Below, piece by piece: positions 11,420-21,500 of a stretch of DNA of 64,000 nucleotides. A program made the position numbers and the translations under genes. The notes beneath the pieces are model-generated. The model was not told where the DNA came from. It did no database searches and saw only the letters and a program-made list of their open reading frames with translations. The stretch's first letter is position 1, and each line of letters starts with the position of its first letter. This DNA comes from Paragordius varius. Taxonomy: Eukaryota; Nematomorpha. The stretch spans positions 744,001 to 808,000 of the forward strand of contig OZ176058.1 in NCBI GenBank assembly GCA_964247055.1, written 5' to 3'.

Positions 11420-11683
11420 CAGTAAAAACTGAAATTATACTATGGACAAAATATAAAAAACATTAAAAAAATATTTTTTTCAAAAGACAAACAACCATAC
11501 TTTTTAAAATTTTAATTTTTGATATATAAAATATTTAATTAATTGATTGTGCTAACAATTTACATATCTATTTTATATTTTGCGGTTTTAAACCATCAGC
11601 TATAATTAAATATCTTATAGAAAAAATTATTTGTCTTTATATTTTTACGTTTTATCCCTCCGTATAATTTCAATTTTTATTAT
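11420..11683. mobile_element. TIR element family A
   Basis: The left end is CAGTAAAAACTGAAATTATA with the inner word ACAACCATACTTTTTAAA. The right end contains TTTGTCTTTATATTTTTACG and CCGTATAATTTCAATTTTTA. The right terminus has drifted. Confidence 0.6.
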
Positions 11684-11785
11684 AATTAAAATAATATTAA
11701 AGATAATAATTACCAACATGCCAATATATATACGGTTGAAAGTTTATTAAACGGAGAGTACGAAACTCATACTTTAAAATTACAA

Positions 11786-12000
11786 TAAAAACTGAAATTA
11801 TATGTGAGAACAAAACGTAAAAATTTCAAGACAAATATTTTTTCTAAAAGACAACCATACTTTTTAATCTTGATTAAGCTAATATTAACTTAATGTATTT
11901 TATTTTCAAAGTATAAAATAGAGATGTATATATTTCAAACATAATATATATTTTAGGCTTGTTATTAAATATTTCATTAGGATTTAGATACCGTCTTTAT
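11786..12000. mobile_element. TIR element family A, left part
   Basis: It carries AAAAACTGAAATTATATG, ACAAAACGTAAAAATTTC and AAGACAACCATACTTTTTAA, the left terminus of family A. The right terminus is missing where the R1-e repeat begins. Confidence 0.5.
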
Positions 12001-12170
12001 CGTTTTTTAAACAGACGGGTACCAATATTAACTTTTATAGCAATCAAATCTAAATTTACACGAACACTATTAATTTTAATTAATTTTATATAATATGTAA
12101 GTTATTAACCATTTTTATTACGATATAATAATTTAATCGTTTTTCTATAAAATAAATTGGAGTGAATGTA

Positions 12171-12401
12171 TACATTTAGAGTTTAAATCACCCCTGAACA
12201 ATTCAAATTCATTCTATAATAAATAATGTGATTATTTAAGATAAAATATATTTATTTTTTATTATTTTTGAAATATCAAATTCTGTTTAAAATTAATATA
12301 ATGCTGAAAAAATAATAAACTATGTAAAATTTATTTAATATTAATAATGAGTTATATTAACCCGAAAGCACATAAAGGGTGAATTTGAATTGTAAATGGT
12401 G
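12171..12401. mobile_element. MITE family B (copy in R1-e)
   Basis: It lies at the same R1 position as the copies at 1,473, 29,035 and 50,753. The left end has ACCCCTGAACAATTCAAATT and the right end GGTGAATTTGAATTGTAAAT. TA flanks both sides. Confidence 0.65.
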
Positions 12402-14189
12402 TATTATTATTTAATTCCTGTGTCATAAATTTTATGGAATCTATAACATTCTAAAATAGGACTTTATTAAATGAACAACAATTCTCATAAAATGATACCC
12501 GCAAACTAGTAGATATGTCTACCTTAAACATTATAAGGAACAAATACCCTTTTAAAAAATCATAAAAGGACATAATCCTTGGATCTAATATTTTATTTCC
12601 CCTGTTTAAAAACAACACAGCGGGCGGATCATTATAGGGCGTTTCTCGATAATATAAAAACATCGTTTCTGGTATATTATTATAAATAAGTTTATAATTA
12701 TCTATTACTTCGTAAAAATTTCATACATATTATTCAGTTAAGAAACATTTTGGGGTATTGTAAGTCTTATAGCAAATCATGATTTAAAGTTGTTTTGCAA
12801 AACGATCATTAAAAATAAATCAAGCAAAAAAAATTCTGTTAACATTTTTATATTTCTATTTAAAATAGTCTATCAAATTAAAATATACATCTAAATTTAA
12901 AATGAGATTATGTTGCCCATTCATCAAAACGCTGATATTTGCCGATGACTAAGAATTAAAAAATTATATTTTCAATGATGTTTTTGTATATCGTACTTAA
13001 AGGCAGTTTTATACAATATTACCGATTGGTCGACAATAAAGGGGACCAATTTAAATCAACTCAAAATGTTTCAGCACAATAAATAGAATGTAGCTTTCTA
13101 AAGATGATTATATAGAACAGTTTTTTAAAGTCATGGATTGGTTTTTTATAAAAATTATACAGTATTTTACACATGATTATTTATTGATATTCCCCATAAA
13201 AAATCGATTTTTTTTGAGATATAATTTAAGTGATAAAAATCGCTTGACTTTTTACCTTAGCTTATTAGAGATTTTTTTAAGGTTCTAAAGAAATAAGTTT
13301 TAAATCAAGGTTGATTTTATGCGGCCCTCAATATTATTTGTAAAAAGCATTTATTTTTTAAACTTAAAAATTGATTCATAAGCTAAAAGTCAAGACTCAT
13401 TTTTTTATCACACTAATTAAAGCGAAAAATGACGTATAAAAATAATATTTTTCATTAGGAAGTATATCGTTTAATTTTTAGTATGGAGAATCTACCTTTA
13501 AATGTTTTTTAAATCATCTATTTATACCATTCTGGTTTTATACCATTAACAACATTTGTAATTTTTAAAAATCCACCTTTTTATTTCGCTGAAAAAAACA
13601 AATTTTAAATTATTATAATTATATTTAAGTTATACAGAAATGTTATAAATTTTAATGGGCACCATATATTAAATTATAATTTTTTAACATAAATCATCGT
13701 TTTATGTTGCAATATTATAGATCAAGATGAAAATTGGTAACATTTAAATTGTAATTACATAGTTTAGTTAAAATGATGTAAGTTTAGAAAAACATGGGAA
13801 AAATAATTATTTTTACATGATATAAAATAAATGACAAAGCATCACATTTAAAAATATTATTTGATTTAAAATTAAAAAACATTAATCATAAAACATTATT
13901 AACCTAATCTTTTACAACCTATAACTTTATATTAAATAGATGACGTATTTTAGTTCAAAATTAAATTGTCATTTAACTATATAATTATTATTGCTATGTC
14001 CTTTAATTTTTAGTGTTTAAACATAAAAATTTAATCGAAAAATTTAAAATCACAAAAAAAATATTTTTAATAAAAGCGATATTCATTTAAGTCTTCATGT
14101 TTGAAGGTTTCCATTAACAATCTTATTATTAATTTTTGGTTGTAAGACTATTCTTATTAAATTCCTATAAATTAACTTCTTTACCTAAA

Positions 14190-14470
14190 ATGTAAAAAAT
14201 TAAAAATATACACACAAAATGTAAAATTTAAAAAATTATTTTTTACCTAAAGAAAACATACTTTTTTAACACCTTAAGTCCTACATAATCTATTTATTGT
14301 CAATTTTTAAATTTTATAGTGTCATAATTTATATATATTATTTTATGTGCAAAAAAAGATATTAATGCAAATATATCAAGGTTGTTTAAAAAAGTATGGT
14401 TGTGTTTTGATATAAAATATGGTTGTATTTATGTTATTACTTTTGTCTGTATAATTTAAAATTATACTGC
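14190..14470. mobile_element. Degenerate family A element inside R1-e
   Basis: The words AAACATACTTTTTTAAC (left) and AAAAGTATGGTTGTGTTTTG with TTTTGTCTGTATAATTTAAA (right) are weak inverted matches typical of family A. The same relic occurs at about 55,900-56,190, nearly identical over the right half, and near 31,330-31,580. It was therefore in R1 before R1 multiplied. Confidence 0.45.
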
Positions 14471-15124
14471 TAATAAACGCGACCGTAATATAAAGCTGGC
14501 TTAAAATTCTAGAAAATTTTAATTGACCTTACATTTAGGGGCACATAAACGCAAAAATATTTTACCATAAAATATATTTTTCAATTCTACCCTTGTTATT
14601 TAAATCTTTTTTCATTTCATATTTTCTCCAAAAATGACATATTAATTCCCCGTTCATGATATTGTGGGTTTCGAAACAATTTTATCAAAATTTAAAACAT
14701 AATCTGTCAGCAAACTATCATCATACCTATACGGTAACGAGAGCTATTATTGGCCATTTCGGTTGTTTAATTGGGTACATATGAGAAATTAGTTTTCAAT
14801 AGGTTCGATTTTAAAAATAGTTAAAAAATGTATTCAATTGATCTTTCTTGTAGTTGATTTTTTGGATGTTTTGATTTCGAGGGATAGAATAGGAATGTTC
14901 TATAAATGTCCTCTTGACTAATATTGGCTTTGCTCAGTTATAATATAAATTATAAGTTTGGATTTGTCTTTAGAGATTGTCTTTATAAATTGTCTGTTTA
15001 ATAATAACCAAAAAATATACTAACAATTATTTAAATGAATAAATTAATTAAATATAAATATTTATATATATATATTTAAGATAAAAAAATTTTTTTTATT
15101 TAAAAATTTTAAAATTTTTTTTAG

Positions 15125-15584
15125 AAATATATTTCCAGTACTAAATCCTGATGCCCTTCATGATATGATTGAAATTATTTTTTTATGAAATTTTAAAAAT
15201 TTAAATTATTTAATAATAAAAATTTTATACAAATTTAATTATTTTTTAGAATATTTTTAATTATATATTATTTTACAATATTTTTTTTTTATTCTAGAGA
15301 TATTTTTCCAGTATTCCTAAATCCTGATGCCTTGGATGACATGATTGAAATAATTTTATTATATTTTTGAAATTTTAAAAAAAAATAACTTATAATTAAT
15401 TTTGAAAACTTAATAAATTTAAGAAATAATGAAAAATTATTAAAAATCTATTGAATATTTAAAAAATTTATTCAAATTTAATAAAATTTATATTTTTCAG
15501 AGATATATTTCCAGTATTCCTAAATCCTGATGCCCTTCATGATATGATTGAAATAATTTTTTATATAATTTATCTATCTATCTA

Positions 15585-15628
<44 letters not shown>

Positions 15629-15643
15629 TGTTTTTAGATAATA

Positions 15644-15685
<42 letters not shown>

Positions 15686-15797
15686 TTTATATTAAATTAT
15701 TTACAGTTTTTGTATAAAATAACATAAAATATTAATTTTTTTGCTATATTATGATAAAAATAATGAAAAATATTAAATTTTTTTATGAAATATTTGA

Positions 15798-15895
<98 letters not shown>

Positions 15896-16029
15896 TTTAT
15901 AAACTTTTTATCAAATTTATGAAAATTTAATAAAATATTTAATTTTTTAAATTTTATTAAATTTTATTCTAGAGATATATTTCCAGTATTCCTAAATCCT
16001 GATGCCCTTCATGATATGATTGAAATTAT
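15125..16029 (+). repeat. Four echoes of the 5' edge of APRT exon 2 (acceptor side)
   Basis: At 15,125-15,177, 15,298-15,354, 15,501-15,556 and 15,973-16,029 the sequence repeats the first ~55 bases of the true exon at 16,179. Each copy is preceded by a pyrimidine-rich tract and AG. The shared words are AGATATATTTCCAGTATTCC, AAATCCTGATGCC and ATGATTGAAAT. After that point each copy runs into AT-rich DNA with stops, so none can serve as a whole exon. Two copies match the exon almost base for base. The copy at 15,125 lacks three bases and that at 15,298 has substitutions. Confidence 0.9.
15576..15892. repeat. AT dinucleotide microsatellites in APRT upstream intron
   Basis: Three long (TA)n runs lie between the third and fourth acceptor echoes, at about 15,584-15,628, 15,650-15,680 and 15,806-15,890. 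The last run is about 80 bp. It is simple sequence with no other feature. Confidence 0.85.
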
Positions 16030-16178
16030 TTTATTATATTTTTGAAATTTTATTTAAAATATTTTAATTAAATAGGTTATTTTTAAATATTTTTAAAAAT
16101 TTATAATATTTTTAAATAATTATTTTTAAATTTTTATTTTTTTATTTTAGAGAAATTTATAAATTTAAAATTTTTTAG

Positions 16179-16333
16179 AGATATATTTCCAGTATTTCTA
16201 AATCCTGAAGCCCTTCATGACATGATTGAAATAATTGAGGGCAAAATTGCCCAAAATACCCAAAAAATTGATTTAGTCGTTAATTTAGATGCCCGCGGGT
16301 TCCTGATCGCCCCATTAGTCGCCTACCATTTAA
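16179..16333 (+). CDS. APRT: APRT exon 2 (first recognised exon)
   Basis: It follows TTTTTTAG and starts with the third base of a split Arg codon, then [20 protein letters not shown]. It ends at ...VAYHL plus one base, at donor AA|GTAAAT. It includes the conserved Ala-Arg-Gly-Phe segment that contacts the ribose-phosphate region. It is the fifth in a row of near-identical exon starts and the only one that stays open. Confidence 0.9.
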
Positions 16334-18473
16334 GTAAATTTTTTTTAAAAAAATTTTTTTTAAATTATTAAATTTTAATTTAAAAAATTTGAAAATATAG
16401 ATTTTTAAATAACAAAAAATTTTAGTATTTTTAATATTTATATATTATTTTTTCAAAATTTTTTAAATTACAAATAAATTTGGATATAAAATTTTTATGG
16501 TAAAAATAAATATATATTATAACTATTTTTTTAGATATTTATATTAAAATAATTTTAATGTTATTTTAACAATTTTTAGAAAATAGATTTTTTAAAATAA
16601 AATTTTTTATAAATATATTTATTATTTTATATTTTTTAATAATTTTTAAGTTTATTATATAAATTAGAAGTTTGCAATTTGAAATTTGGTTTTTATTTTT
16701 TATTTTAATTTTTTTAAGATAATTTTAGTGTTTTAAATTTTTTTAATTAAATTTTTATTAATTTTAATTGTTTTATTTAAATAAAAAAATTAATATAGAT
16801 TATTAAGTATTTTAATAAATTTCAAGTTTTTTTGGATAAGTTTAAAGTATTTTTTTGAAAATATTAAAGTTCCTTAATCGCCCCATTATTATTTTGAATT
16901 TGTAAATTATAATTTATATTTTAAAAGTTTTTTAATTTTTATAAATTCGAAAAAAATTTTATTTTTTAAAATTAGTTTCATTTTTTATTAAATTAAAAAT
17001 TTTAAATTTTGAAGTTCCTTAATTGCCCCATTAGTCGCCTACCATTTAAGTAATTTTTTTTTAATTTTTTTAATATTTTTAATTTTTATAATATATTTTT
17101 AAATTTTTATTAAATAATTTTGGTATTTTAATAATTATATTTATTTACATTTAGATTTATTTTTTTTTTTAAATATTTTTAATTTTTAATTTTTGAAATT
17201 TTTTAATAAATATAATTTATTTAGATTTTAGAAGTTATTTTATTTTTTTAAATTTTTTAAAATAGAATAAATTTGAATTTTGGAAATATTTTCTAATTTA
17301 TTTAAATTTGTATTTTAATTTTTTCAAAAATAATTATAATTATTTAGAAATTAGATTATTTGAGTTTTTTTGAATAATTTTAATTAAATTTTAAGTTTTT
17401 TTTATCTAAATTAAAAGATTTAATATTTAAAATAATTTAATAAATTTTGAGTTTTAAATTTATCGCCCCATTAGTCGCCTACCATTTAAGTAATTTTTTG
17501 AATTTTTTTTTAAAAAAAAATATATTTTTTTTAAATATATATTTATATAAATAATTAAATTTTGGTATTAATTATATTTTTTGTATTATATTAATTATAA
17601 TTTTAATAAGTTTCTTTATTTTTTAATTAATTAAGTATTTTGGAGGAAATATTTATTAATTTTAATATATTTTTATACTATATTTTTTTAATATTTTTAT
17701 AACTTTTATTTTTAAATTTTTTTTAATAATTTTGGAAAGATATTTTAATTTTTTTTTAAATAATTTATAATAATTTTTAGTGTTTTATCAAACATTTAAA
17801 GTAAATTTTTAATTTTTTTAAATTTTTTGATTTGGATTTATAAATTTTAATTAAAAATAAAATAGATTTTCAATAATTTATATGAATTATTTCCCTTTTG
17901 TTGAATAATTTTTATTAAATGTTTATTTAAGTAATCGTTTTGAATGTTATTAAATTTTTTAATTTTGTAAAAAATATTTTAAAATTTTTTTATTATAATA
18001 AATAAAATAGTTAAATTTATAAATATATTTTTTTAAAATTATTGATTTTAAAATATATTTTTAATATTATATAATTTTTTTAAAAAATTATTTTAATTTT
18101 TGTAATTTTTAAGTTTTTTTTATATAAATTAGTAGAAGTTTTTTGATATTAAAATTTAATTTTTTTGATTTTAATTTTTTTATTTTTTTTATATCCTTAG
18201 TATTTATTTTGGAAATATTTTTAATGAAGATTTTATTTAGAAAAATTTTTTTTTATATTTCAAGTATTTTAGAATCTTTTTAATTAATTATTATTCTGGA
18301 TTTTTTAATTAAATTTTTAATAAATTTAAAGTTTTTATCTAAATTTAAAGATTTAATATATTATTAGATATTTTCAATTAATTTAAGTTTTTTTGTATTA
18401 CTTTTAAGATTTTTTTTTTATTAAATTTTAAAGTTCCTTCATCGCTTACCATTTAAGTAAATTTTTAAATTTA

Positions 18474-18511
<38 letters not shown>

Positions 18512-21500
18512 CTAAAATATTTTTAATTAATTAAAAAATATATATTTTAATTAATTTTTTATTTTATTAAATATTTTTCATTAAATAAATATTTTTTTAA
18601 AAATATTTTTTAATTATTTTTATTAAATTTTTTTTAAAATTAATATTTTTATTTCAGAATTACCATTCGTCCCAATCCGTAAAAAAGGAAAGCTTCCTGG
18701 CCCTGTAATTGATTTTAAATATGACCTTGAATATGGATCAGTAATTAAATTAATTTAATTTTTTATTTAAATTTAATTTTTTTAAATTTTATAAATTATT
18801 TTATTAATTAATTAAAAATTTAAATTCTTGTTTTTATATATTTATTTTTCATGAGTTTTTTTTATAAATTTTTTTTTCAATGACAAATTATTGTTTTTAT
18901 AAAATATTTTTAATATTTTTAAAATTATCTTTAAAAGTTAATTTTTTTATAGATATTTATATTTTTAATATAATAATTATTTTTTTTATTTTATATTTGA
19001 GCTCGAATATGGATCAGTAATTAAATTAATTAAATTTTTTAATTTTAATAAATTTAAAAATTATTAAAATTTTAATAAATAAATTTTTTAATCATTAAAA
19101 TTTTAATTATTTAAAATATTTTTATAAATTTTATTTATTGCTATAATTAAATATTTTGTTATTAAATTTAAATAATTTTTTTATATAATTATTAGTATTT
19201 ATTAAATAATTAAATATTAAATTTTTATTTTTTTCATTTAATTATAAAAATTTGATTATTATTATATATATAATTAATTTATGAAAAATTAAATTGTATT
19301 TATAGAAATAATTAATTTTATTTTTTAATGTTATAATATAAATAATATTTATTTAAATTTTAAATAGATATTATATATTATAGATATTTATATTTATATT
19401 TTTTTTATTTTTATCAAATATGACCTTGAATATGGATCAGTAATTAATTATTATTTTATTTTTTTAATTTAAATTTTATAAAAAATATAAATTTAAAATA
19501 TTTAATTAAATTAATTATTTTGAATATTTTTATTTTATTAAATTATATTTATTTGTTTTCATAAGTTTTTTATAAATTTTTTAAATTTTAATGACAATTA
19601 TTGTTTTTATAAAATATTAATATTTTAGAATTATCTTTAAAAGTTAATTTTTTTATAGACATTTATATTTTAAAATAATAATTATTTTTAAATATGACCT
19701 TGAATATGGATCAGTAATTAAATTTAATTAATTAATTTTATTAAAAAATAATTTTTAATTTAATAAATTTAATAAAAAATTTTTATTTAAATTCAATAAA
19801 AATTTTGATATGACTAAATATTTATTTAATATTAGTTTTTTTATTATTAGAAAATTTTTTGGCGGAAAGGCGCCACCTTATAAAGTTATAAATCAGGAAG
19901 GAGTGTGCATAGTTTAGACTAACTACTCCTTCCTGATTTATAGTTTTTTTATTATTTTTAATTAGTTTTTTTAAAAATTTTTAAAAATTTTGTTTTTCTA
20001 ATTTTTTTTAACAATTTAATATGTTATTTTAAATATGAGCTCGAACATAGATCAGTAATTTATAAATTAATTATTTATTTTAAAAAAAAATTTTAAATTA
20101 TTTTCAATAAAAAAAATAATTTTATTTATAAATTAATTTTTTTTATTAAAAATTAATATAATAAAAATTTTATTTCTAAATTATTAAAGAATAAAATATT
20201 TTAAAATTGAATCAATTAAAAATTTAAATTATTGTTTTTATAAAATATTTCAATATTTTTAAATAATAATTTTTAAAAGTTAATTTTTTTATAGATATTT
20301 ATTTTTTTCAGTAATTTATATTTTTTTTATTTTAAATATGACCGCTAATATGGATCAGTAATTAAATTAAATTATTTTTTTATTAAAAAAAAATTTATTT
20401 TTTTATAAATTATTTTTTTTAGTTAATATAATATATATATATATTATATATCTATCTATTTAAGTTTCATGTTTTAAAACTAATTTTTTTTTATTATTTT
20501 TTTTATAAATTAATTTTATAATATTAAAAAATAAGTTTCATTTTTTTAAATAAATTTATTTATTAAAAATAATTAAATTAATTTTGAATAATATAATTTA
20601 AAATAATTTTAATTTTAAAATTTAAGTTTATAGATATTTATATTTTAAATATTTATTTTTTTTAGATTTTTTATATAATATTTTAATTTAATTTTAAATA
20701 TGAGCTCGAATATGGATCAGTAATTTAAATTATTTTATTTTTTAATTTTAATTTAATAAAAATTTTTTTATTAAATATTTGAAATTACTTTCTAAATAAT
20801 TATTTCTTTTAGCTTTTTAATATCAAAAAATTTATTTCTAAATATTTTAAATAATAATTTAATTTTGTTTTAGATTTTTTAATAATTTTAATTTTTCTTA
20901 TAAATTAAAATTTTATTTATAAAAATAATTAATTACAAATTTAAATTATTGTTTTAATAATTTATTTTTGAATAATATAATTTAAAATATTTTAATCATA
21001 GTTTTTAATATATATAAATAATTATATGTTTGGAATAATATATTGTTTTATTTTTTAATATATTTTTAGTATATTTCAAATATGAGCTCGAATATGGATC
21101 AGTAATTAAATTAAATTTAAATATTTTATTTTTTTAATTTTAATAAATTTAAATATAATTAAAATTTTAATAAATAAATTTTATAATTAAAAATTAATAA
21201 TTAATTAAAAATTTAAATTGTTTTTATATATTTATTTAATTATTTTCAATTTTTTAAATAATATATATAATAATATTTTAGTTTTATATAATTTTTTTTC
21301 TTTTATTTTTTAGTATTTAATTTAATAAATTTTTGAAATAAAAATTATTTTTTTTTTAAAATTAATAATTTATATATTTTGATTATATTATAATATATTT
21401 CTTTAATTGTATATAGATTATTTTTAATATTTTATTATATAATATATTTTTTATTATACTTAATCATAAAATATTTTAATATTTTTTAATAATTTAATTT

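Larger units (their letters stand above)
12001..15030 (+). repeat. Dispersed repeat R1, copy e
   Basis: It matches 28,920-32,160 and 53,640-56,780 in order. Its best conserved part is the 3' end, 14,690-15,030, with TATACGGTAACGAGAGCTAT, TATTGGCCATTTCGG, TTTCGAGGGATAGAATAGG and TGTCCTCTTGACTAATATTG. That block recurs at 31,840-32,160 and 56,460-56,780. No coding frame is shared between copies. The copy ends a few tens of bases before the first APRT exon echo. Confidence 0.7.

Noticed and set aside
18993-21115. Regularly spaced repeats as a CRISPR-like array
   Set aside because: Spacers are hundreds of bases long and AT-rich, repeats are copies of an APRT exon end, and the locus is eukaryotic.
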